A stretch of 42,193 nt of DNA, taken from Thermoguttaceae bacterium (GTDB taxonomy: Bacteria > Planctomycetota > Planctomycetia > Pirellulales > Thermoguttaceae). The notes under the pieces were generated by a model. That model ran no database searches. It was not told the DNA's origin and saw only the letters and a program-made list of their open reading frames with translations. Below, one piece after another: positions 22,722-31,095 of this stretch. The DNA lies in NCBI GenBank assembly GCA_017436025.1, contig JAFSDX010000050.1, positions 1 to 42,193 of the forward strand, in the 5' to 3' direction. The position numbers were made by a program, and so were the translations under genes. Numbering within the stretch: the first letter of the stretch is position 1; each line of letters begins with the position of its first letter.

Positions 22722-23906
22722 TCAAGGAACGAAGCGCGTCGGCGTTCGGAGCGCGACGTTTAAACGGCGGAGGTATTCGGCGCGAGAAATTTCGCGTCCG
22801 CCGAGACTCGCCGTATGGTCGTTGAGAATTTGCAGGTCGAAAAGTTGAAAATCGAGCGCTTTTAAACGGCGCAAAAGGGCGACCAACGCGACTTTCGAAG
22901 CGTCGCGTTCGACCGAAAACATCGATTCGCCGTCGAAAAAACCGTTGATCGCGACGCCGTAAACGCCGCCGACGAGCCGGTCGCCGAGCCAACATTCGGC
23001 GCTGTGCGCGAGCCCGAGTTCGAAAAGTCGACAGTAGCTTGCGTAAAACTCCCGAGTTATCCAACTTTCGCCGTTCGCCCGACCTTTCGCGTTCGCGCAA
23101 CCGAGCATCACCTCCGGAAACGCTTCGTCGAACGTAACGCGGAACTTGCCGCTTCGAATCGTTCGTTCGAGTCGCCGAGAGACGTGAAAATCGTCCAATT
23201 CGAAAATCGCTCGCGGATCGGGCGACCACCAACCGAGAATTTCGCGCGTCGCCGTCGGCGGGAGCGTCGCGTCGGGGGGTAGATCGACGGAACTTTGTCG
23301 ATTCTGCCGATCGAGTTGGTTGAGTTGGTTGGGTTGGTTGGGTTGGTTGGGTTGGTTGGGTTGGTTGGGTTGGTTGGGTTGGTTGGGGCGCGGCGTCGCG
23401 ACGCGGAGTTCGCCGAGGCGGCTTAGCGACGAGACGTCGAAACCTTCCCAAACGGCGTCGCGGCAACGCGGCGAAAGAGCGGCGAAAAGCGCGTCGGCGA
23501 CGTCGGCTTTTTCGTCGAAAACGGCGAAATCGTCCGCGTCTTCGTCGTCAAATTCTTCGAAATCGTTGCTTTCGCTAAAATCGTTCGCTTCGTTAAACTC
23601 TTCGTCTTCGTAATCGTCGTCTTCGTCGAAATCGTCCGCGTCGTCGAATTCTTCGAAGTCGTCTTCTTCGTCGTTAAGATCGGCGTCGTTCGCAAAATCG
23701 GTTGCGTCGGCGTTATCGGGAACGGTAAAGGGCCAAGGGAAAATCCCGCGGACGAGCGCGTCGACGATTAAATCGGGATAGAGCGCGCCGTCGAAAGCGA
23801 TTCCAAGGAGGCCGTCCGACTCCGCCGCTTCGACCGGCGGGAAAAAACGCGAAGGCGGAATTTCAAACGAGAGGGAAGCGTCGTTGGCGTCGTCGGCGGG
23901 GAACAA
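22722..23906 (-). CDS. aat: Leucyl/phenylalanyl-tRNA-protein transferase with a large insertion
   Basis: Aat moves Leu or Phe from tRNA to N-terminal Lys or Arg of proteins, marking them for ClpS/ClpAP (N-degron pathway). Family motifs are clear: GLLGIAFDG, LVRGIFPWPF (residues 51-60), GWWSPDPRAIF (225-235), ESWITREFYASYCRLFELGLAHSAE, GGVYGVAINGFFDGESMF and the HTASLGGREI tail. Normal Aat has about 200-240 residues; this one has 394 because some 160 residues, very acidic (70-130) and then a (QPN)n run (173-195), are inserted exactly between IFPW and the WWSPDPR loop, which are nearly adjacent in other Aat proteins. The start is TTG at 23906, with GGAGGA 7-8 bases upstream. It lies downstream of an M20 dipeptidase gene, 110 bases apart. 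Confidence 0.92.
   Translation of the reverse strand: MFPADDANDASLSFEIPPSRFFPPVEAAESDGLLGIAFDGALYPDLIVDALVRGIFPWPFTVPDNADATDFANDADLNDEEDDFEEFDDADDFDEDDDYEDEEFNEANDFSESNDFEEFDDEDADDFAVFDEKADVADALFAALSPRCRDAVWEGFDVSSLSRLGELRVATPRPNQPNQPNQPNQPNQPNQPNQLNQLDRQNRQSSVDLPPDATLPPTATREILGWWSPDPRAIFELDDFHVSRRLERTIRSGKFRVTFDEAFPEVMLGCANAKGRANGESWITREFYASYCRLFELGLAHSAECWLGDRLVGGVYGVAINGFFDGESMFSVERDASKVALVALLRRLKALDFQLFDLQILNDHTASLGGREISRAEYLRRLNVALRTPTRFVP
23315..23387 (-). repeat. 9-bp minisatellite inside aat, encoding (QPN)n
   Basis: About eight copies of GTTGGTTGG (plus-strand reading) with only the left-most ones varied. In aat it encodes repeated Gln-Pro-Asn. The 9-bp unit keeps the frame whatever the copy number. 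The plus strand has regularly spaced GG/GGG runs that could form a two-tetrad G-quadruplex. Confidence 0.9.
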
Positions 23907-23946
23907 GTCGCGTCCTCCAAAGGGGATAAGGCAAGAAACAGGAAAA

Positions 23947-23988
23947 GGCGTCCGCCGCCGAATCGCGAAGAAGAGGCCGCGGACGCTT
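23947..23988 (-). terminator. Hairpin downstream of the M20 dipeptidase gene
   Basis: GCGTCCGC (23948-23955) pairs perfectly with 23979-23986 across a 23-base loop; on the minus strand CTTTTCC follows. The loop is long and the T-run short, so termination is only partial or uncertain. Confidence 0.4.
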
Positions 23989-24016
23989 GGGGATCGTCGA
24001 TTAGACGAGCGTTAAT

Positions 24017-25420
24017 TTATTTGTCGAGCGAAATTTTCGCGAACTCGTCCCAAAGGAGCGCGCTCGTTTGAACGCCGTCGAAGAAGGCGCGGAGGTCGAA
24101 CTTTTCGTTCGGCGAGTGAATCCCGTCGTCTTCGAGCCCGAAACCGACCAAAATCGCTTCGGCGTTCAACTTTTGACGCAATTTCGCGACGATCGGAATC
24201 GAACCGCCGTCGCGGACGAAGAGCGGGCGCCGTCCGTGAACGCGTTCGAGAGCGTCGCTCGCCGCGACGATGAACGGACCGTCGAGCGGAATCAACATCC
24301 CGCCGGAGCCTTGCGAACAGGTTAGGTCGAGCTTGATTCCCGGCGGCGTTACCTTCGCAAGGTGAGCGCGGAGCCCTTCGCGAATCTTTTCCGGGTCTTG
24401 GTTCGGAACGGTGCGGAAGGTGAACTTCATCGACGCCCAGCTCGGGATGATCGTTTTACCCCCTTCGCCTTGGTAACCGCCGGTCAAACCGTTGACGTCG
24501 AAAGACGGACGGGCGCCGCGACGTTCGAGCGTCGTAAATTCCGGTTCGCCGAACTCGGCGTCGATCCCGATTTGCGCCTTATTTTCTTCCGCGTCGAACG
24601 GATTGCCGGCCAGCGCGTCGCGTTCGAGTTGCGAAAGTTCGGCGACGTCGTCGTAAAAGCCGGGAATTTGAATCTTGCCGTTTTCGTCGATCATCGAGTC
24701 GATAATCTTCGCCAGCGCGATCGCCGGATTGTAGACGGAGCCGCCGTAAATACCGGAGTGAAGGTCGCGGTTCGGGCCGGTCGCTTTTAGTTCGAAACCG
24801 ACGACGCCGCGCAGACCGTAAGTGATCGCCGGGATTCCGGGGCCCGCCGCCGACGTGTCGCTGACGACGATCGCGTCGCAAGCGAGGAGTTCGCGGTTCG
24901 CCGCGTCTTCGAGGAAGGTCGAAAGCGCGTCGCTCCCGACTTCTTCTTCCCCTTCGAGAATGAACTTGATTTGAAGCGGGAAGGAACCGTTGGCCGCCAA
25001 GTAGGTTTGGAGGCCGAAAAGGTGCGCGCAAGATTGGCCTTTGTCGTCGTTCGCGCCGCGGCAGTAGACTTTTTCGTCGCGAATCGTCGGCTCGAACGGC
25101 GGCGAAACCCATTCTTCGAACGGTTCGGCCGGCTGGACGTCGTAATGGCCGTAAATGAGGACGGTCGGCGCGTTCGGGATTTTCGGCGATTCGGCGTAAA
25201 CGAGCGGAGCGCCGGCGGTTTCGATCGTTCGCGACTTCATCCCGAGCTTTTCGCGGATGAAGGAAACGAGCCAGTCGGCCATTCGGCGGACGTCGTCCTT
25301 ATGTTCGCGTTGAGCGCTGACGCTCGGAATGCGGAGCGCCTCGAACCATTGCGCGAGAAACGCTTCTTTATTCGTTTCGATATATTGCTTATAATCGTTA
25401 TATTTATCGGTTGCGTTCAT
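24017..25420 (-). CDS. M20 family dipeptidase (carnosinase-like metallopeptidase)
   Basis: A 467-residue cytoplasmic dizinc peptidase of the CNDP/PepV-like dipeptidase branch. Metal and catalytic positions are visible: GHYDVQP (H92, catalytic D94), RGANDDKG (bridging D125), EGEEEVGS (general base E159 and ligand E160), an Asp in VVSDTS, and a C-terminal His in GIHSPNE. The dimerisation (lid) domain lies at about 215-340 and carries the GPNRDLHSG motif with the His that completes the active site of the partner subunit. It probably cleaves small peptides taken up or released during protein turnover. It is the middle gene of HIT, M20, aat on the minus strand (97- and 110-base gaps). No strong ribosome site is seen. 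Confidence 0.93.
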   Translation of the reverse strand: MNATDKYNDYKQYIETNKEAFLAQWFEALRIPSVSAQREHKDDVRRMADWLVSFIREKLGMKSRTIETAGAPLVYAESPKIPNAPTVLIYGHYDVQPAEPFEEWVSPPFEPTIRDEKVYCRGANDDKGQSCAHLFGLQTYLAANGSFPLQIKFILEGEEEVGSDALSTFLEDAANRELLACDAIVVSDTSAAGPGIPAITYGLRGVVGFELKATGPNRDLHSGIYGGSVYNPAIALAKIIDSMIDENGKIQIPGFYDDVAELSQLERDALAGNPFDAEENKAQIGIDAEFGEPEFTTLERRGARPSFDVNGLTGGYQGEGGKTIIPSWASMKFTFRTVPNQDPEKIREGLRAHLAKVTPPGIKLDLTCSQGSGGMLIPLDGPFIVAASDALERVHGRRPLFVRDGGSIPIVAKLRQKLNAEAILVGFGLEDDGIHSPNEKFDLRAFFDGVQTSALLWDEFAKISLDK

Positions 25421-25517
25421 TTTATTTTGGCGTAAAATTTCTATAGCGTCGCGAAAAAAAAGGCGGCGACGGCGTTAGAGGACGGTTTTGAAAATCGTTC
25501 GGGCGAGGAAGCGCAAA

Positions 25518-25865
25518 TTACCCCGGCGGCCAAGCGAAACCGCGTCCGCCGATCAGGTGAAAGTGGAGGTGCGGAACCGTCTGCATCGCGTTTTGACCGC
25601 AATTCGAAACGACGCGGTACCCCCCTTCGGCGACGCCGAGTTCTCGCGCCAAACGGCGGATAACGGCGAAGATATGCCCGATCAGCGGCGCGTCTTCCGG
25701 CTCGACGTCGTCGAGCGAGCGCAACTCTTTTTTCGGGATAACGAGGACGTGAACCGGCGCTTGCGGGGCGACGTCGTGAAAAGCCAAGCAAAGATCGTCT
25801 TCGTAAACGATCGACGCCGGAATCTCTTTGTCGATAATGCGTTTGAAAATAGTTTTTTCGGACAT
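25518..25865 (-). CDS. HIT-family nucleotide-binding hydrolase (HinT-like)
   Basis: A 115-residue protein of the histidine-triad branch I type, which hydrolyses nucleoside phosphoramidates such as adenylated lysine. The triad is HLHFH (99-103) after QTVPH, with nucleotide-binding segments SIVYEDDLCLAFHDV and PVHVLVIPKK near the N-terminus. Length and motif order are standard. A GAGAAAG ribosome site precedes the ATG at 25865. It heads the HIT, M20, aat series on the minus strand. Confidence 0.95.
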   Translation of the reverse strand: MSEKTIFKRIIDKEIPASIVYEDDLCLAFHDVAPQAPVHVLVIPKKELRSLDDVEPEDAPLIGHIFAVIRRLARELGVAEGGYRVVSNCGQNAMQTVPHLHFHLIGGRGFAWPPG

Positions 25866-26424
25866 TTTGCGCTTTCTCGCGTAAAAATCGCCTGCGGGTG
25901 GGTAAGGAAAAGGCCGAAAAGAACGTTTGTCGTCGGACGTTTGCGTTGGAAGGGGCCGACGGAGAACGACCGACGTTCGTTGAAGCGAAGCGTCGGCGCG
26001 TCGACCGGAATAAACGGAAGTCGTCGAGCGTTTTCCGATCTTTTCTTCTTGCTTAATATAACCGAAATCGGCTCGCGAAACAAGGGAACGCGAAGAAAAA
26101 CCGTCTTTTCAAGAAAAAACGTCGAACGGTCGCAACGTTTACGCCGATATTAACGCGTCGCGTCGGATAAAATAAGGGGAATAGGGGGAATAGGCGGTTG
26201 GAAGTTGGGGAAGCGGACGGTTCGCCGTCGACGAGAGCGTCGCGGGAGAGGCGGCGAACGGCGATTTTTGACAATATATATATTAATGGGGCGCCGACGC
26301 GAAAAAAGCGTCGACGCCGCTTGACAAAAGAGGCGCGGCGCCGTATATTGAATGTCGACGAGAGAAGTCGACAAAACGGAACCGCCAACTTGAACGTTTA
26401 CGTCGATTTTAACGATCGCGCCGT
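25866..26424. other. 559-bp spacer between HIT and AnmK-like genes
   Basis: No convincing protein gene. It includes an A/T-rich block (26264-26287), a short run of GGGGAATA-type repeats near 26173-26190, and the strong plus-strand promoter candidate at 26321-26349 with an adjacent hairpin. Confidence 0.6.
26321..26349 (+). promoter_or_regulatory. Near-consensus sigma70 promoter with no gene behind it
   Basis: TTGACA (26321-26326, perfect), a 17-base spacer and TATATT (26344-26349, 5 of 6). The predicted start, about 26355, coincides with a small hairpin (GTCGAC at 26354-26359 and 26367-26372, 7-base loop). Transcription would run antisense into the 3' end of the AnmK-like gene. A 13-codon frame (ATG at 26353) is the only ORF close by. 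Confidence 0.6.
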
Positions 26425-27762
26425 TTATACGAGTCGAAATTGCCAAAAACGCTTCCAGTTTTCGGGCGTTCCGGGAGAAACGCGACCGAGGAGCGACTCG
26501 CGCGCCGCGCCGGTCAGTTGCGGGAGGGACGCCGGGACGCCCGCCGCGAAGAGGGCGCCCAACGTCGCGACGGCGACCGCGTCGAAGGAGTCTTCAAGGA
26601 AGCCGTATTCGTCGAGCGAGTGGAACTGGCGCGGCGCGAAAAGGGCCGAAAGTCGGTTGAAGAGGAGGCCGTTCTGCTTCGCGGCGCCGGTCAGAACGAC
26701 GTCGAACGGCTCGTTGAAGCGGGCGGCGTTTGCCTCGACGTTTTCCGCGATCGACTCGGCGACGTAATGAACCGCGGTGCAAAGGGCGTCGAGGGCGTTG
26801 AAACGTCGCGACTCGTCCTTTTGGAGGGCCTCCAAATAGAACGGAGCGTCGAGCGTCGAGGAAAGGGGGGACGAAAAATAACGCGGCGGAAGGGCGTCCT
26901 TGCCCCGCGCTCGCCGAGCTTCCCGCCAAAAGTCGAGAAGTTCGGCGTTTCGGCTTCCTTGCACCGAAAGGCGTCCGCCGACGTCGAGTCGCGTTTGACC
27001 CTTGGTCGTCGCTTCGGTCAACGCGTTCAGGAGGGAGCCGCAAGGAACGACTTCCTGAAAAGCGACGCGCGACCAAGATTTTTTATCGACCGTCGACGAC
27101 GGGATATACGTCCAGCGCGCCGTTTCGCCGAGGTCGATCAAGAGGCGGTCTCGTTCGGAACCGCCGAGTAAAATCCAATACGGGAGAGCGAAAACGGGAA
27201 GTCCGCGTCCCTCGGTCGACCAATCCTTGCCGACAAACGCGTCGACGACGTTTAAGCCGGTTTTTTCCGCGAGCGCCGCTCCGTCGGCGAGTCCGCAACG
27301 GGTCGGCGGGGCGTCCCAATCGGCGGAGCGCGTCCAAACGCCGGGGTCGTTGATCGCGACGGCGACGATTTCCTCTTTGCGAACGTCGGTTTCGGCGAGG
27401 AGGGCTTCGAGCGCTTCGACTTGAAGCGACGTCAACATAACGCGAATTTGGAAGAGTTGGGTTAAATCGGACGCGGCGTCCGAACCGCTCGAGGGGGAAG
27501 CGTCGTTTGCGGAAGCGTTGCGAGTCGGCGCTTCTTCGCGTTCGGCGTCGAGTTGGGCGCGCAGCTCTTCGAACGCCGTAAAAATTTCTTCCGGCAGGTC
27601 GAACGACATACTTTTTTGGAGAAGAACGCCGGCGCCGGGACGAGCCGCTTCCAAACCGACGAGCGCCGTTTCAAGTTTGCGCGCGTTGGACGAGATATGA
27701 ACGCCGACGAACCAATGAACGGACGGCGAGGAAGACGGGGTTTTATTTTTGAAAAAAAACAT
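26425..27762 (-). CDS. Divergent AnmK-like protein (anhydro-N-acetylmuramic acid kinase fold)
   Basis: The C-terminal half matches AnmK, which phosphorylates 1,6-anhydroMurNAc during cell-wall recycling: LAEKTGLNVVDAFVGKDW (164-181, aligning with the DFRxxD segment and keeping the probable catalytic Asp as D180), the G-RLSVQG-LL-PP-YF region (263-296), a VVLTGAAKQNGLLFNRL segment (355-371) and an LPQLTGAARESLLGRVSPG tail (413-431). The N-terminal ATP-site motifs are lost: GMMSGTSxDGID is replaced by GVHISSNARKLE (20-31), and the FDTGPGN loop by EVVPCGSLLN. It has a low-complexity insert at 74-100. A weakened kinase or a non-catalytic sugar-binding relative are both possible. AGGGAGC precedes the ATG. 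Confidence 0.65.
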   Translation of the reverse strand: MFFFKNKTPSSSPSVHWFVGVHISSNARKLETALVGLEAARPGAGVLLQKSMSFDLPEEIFTAFEELRAQLDAEREEAPTRNASANDASPSSGSDAASDLTQLFQIRVMLTSLQVEALEALLAETDVRKEEIVAVAINDPGVWTRSADWDAPPTRCGLADGAALAEKTGLNVVDAFVGKDWSTEGRGLPVFALPYWILLGGSERDRLLIDLGETARWTYIPSSTVDKKSWSRVAFQEVVPCGSLLNALTEATTKGQTRLDVGGRLSVQGSRNAELLDFWREARRARGKDALPPRYFSSPLSSTLDAPFYLEALQKDESRRFNALDALCTAVHYVAESIAENVEANAARFNEPFDVVLTGAAKQNGLLFNRLSALFAPRQFHSLDEYGFLEDSFDAVAVATLGALFAAGVPASLPQLTGAARESLLGRVSPGTPENWKRFWQFRLV

Positions 27763-28093
27763 CGAACGCTCCCTAATCTTGGTCGACGCGTCGGCTAACG
27801 CGAGGAATTGGAAAATGGGACGAATGGGGGGAATAGGTCGTTGAGCGCGACGGTTTACCCTCGTTGACGGCGCGAAGGGAAGGCCGAGCGCGGCGGTTGT
27901 AACGATTATGCGGAAAGCGCAAATAAAGGCGCCGAGGCCGATCGCGTCGCCGACGCCGATTTTGAGCGTTTTAAGGGCGTCGGCAAACGGAGCGAAAGGG
28001 AAAAGACGCTCGCAACGCGTCGCGTCAAGACGCGGCGTCCAACCGCGCGCCGCTCGTTTCCGGCGAGAAAACGAGCGGCGGAACGGCGTCGTC
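27763..28093. other. 331-bp spacer between AnmK-like and PuuD-like genes
   Basis: No gene or consensus promoter seen. It contains the hairpin at 28049-28079 just behind the PuuD-like stop codon. Confidence 0.5.
28049..28079 (-). terminator. Perfect 11-bp hairpin downstream of the PuuD-like gene
   Basis: 28049-28059 pairs perfectly with 28069-28079 around a 9-base loop, 15 bases beyond the stop codon. There is no T-run on the minus strand, so it may stabilise the mRNA end or need Rho rather than act alone. Confidence 0.5.
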
Positions 28094-28957
28094 TTAAATT
28101 AACGTGATTTCCGACGACGCGTCGCGGGTCGGATAAAGGTTTTTGCGCGATTTTTCCGAAATTTGGGAACGTTCCGGTTTTACGGGCGTCCAAAGAAAGG
28201 GATTGCGGCCCGTTTGACGGTACTCTTCGACCCCTTTAACGAACTCGTGGAAAATGCGACGGTCGAGAACGGAGGCGGCGATCGATTCCGGGTGGAACTG
28301 AACGCCGACGGCGAGCCAGTCTTCGTAGGTCGACTCGATCGCCTCGACGACGTTGTCGCCGGGGCAGCGCGCGGAAACGAGGAAGTTCGGGGCGACGTCG
28401 TCGACGGCCATATGGTGAGCGCTGGCGACGCGAACGTCGTTTTCGCCGTACACGCGGTCGAGAAGGGAATTTTTCTCGATAACGAGCCCGTGTCTGTGAT
28501 AAGGGTCGAGGGCGTCGCGGTGCGGGAAGGCGTGCGGAACGTCGTCCGGAATGTGGAGGAACAAGGCGCCTCCTTGTTCGACGTTCAGGAGTTGCATACC
28601 GACGCCGATCGCGAGAACCGGAAGGCGGCGACGGGCGACTTCGCGCATCAAAGCGCGGTCGAATTTTTCGCGTTCCGACGGCATCGGACGCGTGTACGGG
28701 TGCAACATATAACCGTCGTTGCGGGGGTCGAGATCGCCGCCGCCGACGAAAACGATTCCGTCCAAATCGTCAAGTTTTTCGAGGATAACGTCGAAATTGC
28801 AGCAGAGAGGGAGAAGATCGGGAATAGCGCCGGCTTCGGCGACGCTGTTCGTGTAACTTTCAAAAATGTAACTAACGCCCTGAACGTCGTTTCGCTCCGG
28901 CTTATAAGCCATATTGAGACCGATACGAGGTTTTCTTTGGGGTCGACGAGAGGACAT
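28094..28957 (-). CDS. PuuD-like class I glutamine-amidotransferase-fold protein without the nucleophile
   Basis: A 287-residue protein of the gamma-glutamyl-GABA hydrolase (peptidase C26) family. Fold landmarks are clear: RIGLNMAYKPE near the start, GIVFVGGGDLDP (67-78), the elbow LAIGVGMQLLNV (115-126), an ASAHHMAV loop (178-185) and GVQFHPES (218-225) with H222 and E224 of the triad. At the nucleophile position the family has GIC-G-MQLLNV; here the Cys is Gly118. With His and Glu kept but Cys lost, ordinary glutamyl hydrolysis is not expected. It could be a binding or regulatory protein. A strong AAGGAG lies before the ATG at 28957. The gene stands alone between long spacers. Confidence 0.85.
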   Translation of the reverse strand: MSSRRPQRKPRIGLNMAYKPERNDVQGVSYIFESYTNSVAEAGAIPDLLPLCCNFDVILEKLDDLDGIVFVGGGDLDPRNDGYMLHPYTRPMPSEREKFDRALMREVARRRLPVLAIGVGMQLLNVEQGGALFLHIPDDVPHAFPHRDALDPYHRHGLVIEKNSLLDRVYGENDVRVASAHHMAVDDVAPNFLVSARCPGDNVVEAIESTYEDWLAVGVQFHPESIAASVLDRRIFHEFVKGVEEYRQTGRNPFLWTPVKPERSQISEKSRKNLYPTRDASSEITLI

Positions 28958-30148
28958 TCTGCGCTCCTTGCAAAACGATTTTTAACGGCGACGTCGCAAA
29001 ACCTCGAATCCTTCGCGGAATCGACCGCCCGTTTCCCTTGCGTCTCGCGTCGACAACATTTAAAAGCCAATTTTCGTTAAAATCGTTGTAAAACGAATGA
29101 AAAAAGGCTAAAAATGTCGACCAACGTCAAAATTCGGGTTAAACCGAACCGGAAGACGTTGCAAAACGACGGGGAAAGGCAACTTCGTTAAAACGCGAAC
29201 GGAAATCGATTCGACGCCAACCGAATCGAACGACCGCTTTCTCCGACGAACGCCGATCGTCGTTTAAAGGGACGCGTTCGGAACAACCGTTCCAACGAAA
29301 TAAAGGGCGTTGATTTTGCATCGTCGTTCAAATCGCTTCGGCAAAAGTCGAAAAGGCGAAGGACGTTAAGGCGTCGAAAAGAACCGGCGAGCGGTCGCAA
29401 ACCTAAACGTCCCGCGCGGATGGAGCGAGAACGACGACGTCGCTAACGGCAAAAACGTCGAACGCGAACCGCCAAGAACGCGTGAAACGTTGTTTTGCTC
29501 GTTAAAAATCAAAATTTCAAATTCAAAAAAACGTCACTCAATTTGAATCTGAGGAATGCAAGTTACGCGTTCAATATACACCTCTTCTCCGATTCTTCAA
29601 GGGGCTTTTCGTTATTTTGCTCAAACTTCTCTCAAATCGCCGTATTTAGGTTAAAATGGGCGTTTTAACCCAAGAAACTCGACCGGTCTGGTTGCTTTTT
29701 GCTTGTTAAAGTTTATCTGGTTTCTCTGTTTTAACAATTAAGGTCTGCGTCGTCGTTAAAATCGGCGTCGTCGTTAAAAAACGGCGAGCTATTTTCTTGA
29801 CGCTCGACGCGGAAAGGCGGAGCGAAAAAGGTTGGAAAATTGGGAAGACAGCGCGGACTTTAAGGAAAGGACGCGTATTTTCGATTTTGCGTCTTGAATG
29901 TGAAGAAGCGAGGATTTTAAGGGAAAGGAGCGACGAGCGGCGTTCGATTTCATTTGATTTTCGCCTCTTTGCGCCGCGTCGAGCGCTTGACGAAAAGGCA
30001 AGACTTGGCAAAATAATAACGTGTGGAAACGTCGGGCGACCCGGCGCGTTCCGACGGCGTCGAAACGAGGCGAATAACGCGCCGAGTCGACGAGACGGCG
30101 GCGACCGGGTAAAAAAACGGGCTTTTGCGGTGGGAGAACGGAGGCGAA
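28958..30148. other. 1.19-kb gene-poor spacer with an A/T-rich, CpG-poor island
   Basis: No ORF with a family match. Bases about 29490-29760 are clearly richer in A/T and poorer in CG than the rest of the window. They include an 8-bp hairpin (GGTTAAAA at 29649-29656 with TTTTAACC at 29663-29670, 6-base loop), an inverted TTCAAATT/AATTTGAA pair near 29514-29545, and two copies of CGTCGTCGTTAAAA near 29747-29778. Upstream control for the divergent PuuD-like and HAD genes must lie here. Confidence 0.5.
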
Positions 30149-30832
30149 ATGGGCGTTATTTTCGATATGGACGGCGTGTTGATCGACAGCGGCGCGGCGC
30201 ACTGGGAGAGTTGGCGAATCGTCGCGGAGGAAGACGGGGTAAACTTTACCGAAGAGGCGTTTTGGGCGACTTTCGGGATGGTCTCGGACGTCATCGTCGC
30301 GCGACATTGGGGCGAGAACCCGCCGACCGACCCGGCGGAAATCGCGTCGATCGTCGACCGCAAGGAGACGGCGTTTCGAGAGAGCGTCGCGACGCATACG
30401 ACGCCGATAGCGGGCGCGGTCGATTTTATTCGTTATTTAGCGGGGCGCGGCGTTAAAATGGCGGTCGGCTCGTCGGCGCCGCGAGAGAACGTCGAGCATA
30501 TTTTGACTTGGCTTGGCGTTCGCGAGTTGTTCGGCGACCGCGTCGTCGCCGGGGACGAGGTGAAAAACGGGAAGCCGGCGCCGGAGATTTTCTTGACGGC
30601 GGCGAAAAAAATCGGCGTTCCGGCGGAAAATTGCGTCGTAATCGACGACGCGCGCAACGGCGTGAACGCGGGCGCCGCTTCCGGGGCGGCGACGGTCGGC
30701 TTTTTTAGCGCCGGACATTCGCTCGACGAGTACGAGAACGCCGCCGTCGTCGTTCGCTCCTTCGACGAGTTGCGCGAAATGTTGGAGATCGCCGACGACG
30801 GTTCGAGCGTTCGACTGCGTTTGCCGCGTTGA
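30149..30832 (+). CDS. HAD-superfamily hydrolase, beta-phosphoglucomutase-like
   Basis: A 227-residue HAD protein with a C1-type helical cap. Motif I DMDGVLIDS gives nucleophile D6 and acid D8, right at the N-terminus; motif II is the Ser pair in AVGSSAPREN; motif III the Lys in KNGKPAPEIF; motif IV VIDDARNG. The AHWESW after motif I and the EAFWATFG cap are typical of beta-phosphoglucomutase/sugar-phosphate phosphatases. The substrate is not determinable. I use the ATG at 30149, with GGAGG four bases upstream, because a TTG eight codons earlier would add residues before a motif that normally starts the protein. Confidence 0.9.
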   Translation: MGVIFDMDGVLIDSGAAHWESWRIVAEEDGVNFTEEAFWATFGMVSDVIVARHWGENPPTDPAEIASIVDRKETAFRESVATHTTPIAGAVDFIRYLAGRGVKMAVGSSAPRENVEHILTWLGVRELFGDRVVAGDEVKNGKPAPEIFLTAAKKIGVPAENCVVIDDARNGVNAGAASGAATVGFFSAGHSLDEYENAAVVVRSFDELREMLEIADDGSSVRLRLPR

Positions 30833-30939
30833 AAGTTAAACACGGTAAAATAGGCGAAACGGAGGGGCGCGGAGGGGCGCGTCGCGAACGAAACGGTCGA
30901 AAGAAAGAACGGCCTCCTTATAAAAAATAAAAAATCGCG

Positions 30940-31024
30940 TATAATAATGAGAGTCGCTTCGACTGGGCGGCGAACCTTGGGCGGCGAGCGGCGTTTTTTC
31001 GCGGTCGAAAACGCTCTATATAAT
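30940..31024 (+). promoter_or_regulatory. Two candidate -10 boxes upstream of the Hsp70-like gene
   Basis: Perfect TATAAT hexamers at 30940-30945 and 31019-31024. Their -35 regions are weak (about 3 of 6 matches at 17-base spacing), so either an activator or another sigma factor could be involved. A 10-bp direct repeat (GGAGGGGCGC twice) lies upstream near 30861-30880. Confidence 0.4.
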
Positions 31025-31095
31025 ATTAATGACAAAATCGGCGATTTTCGCTTGAGCGGCGAAGGTTGCGCGGCGGATTTCGGGAGGGAACGACG

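Noticed and set aside
26353..26394. 13-codon peptide gene behind the orphan promoter
   Set aside because: No ribosome site, the ATG overlaps the predicted transcription start, and such a short frame is expected by chance.
28958..30148. tRNA or small gene in the 1.2-kb spacer
   Set aside because: No cloverleaf with CCA-end geometry or T-loop sequence was found, and every ORF lacks a motif or ribosome site.
31066..31095. Upstream TTG start for the Hsp70-like gene
   Set aside because: The ATG at 31096 has the AGGGA site at correct spacing; the added residues match nothing.
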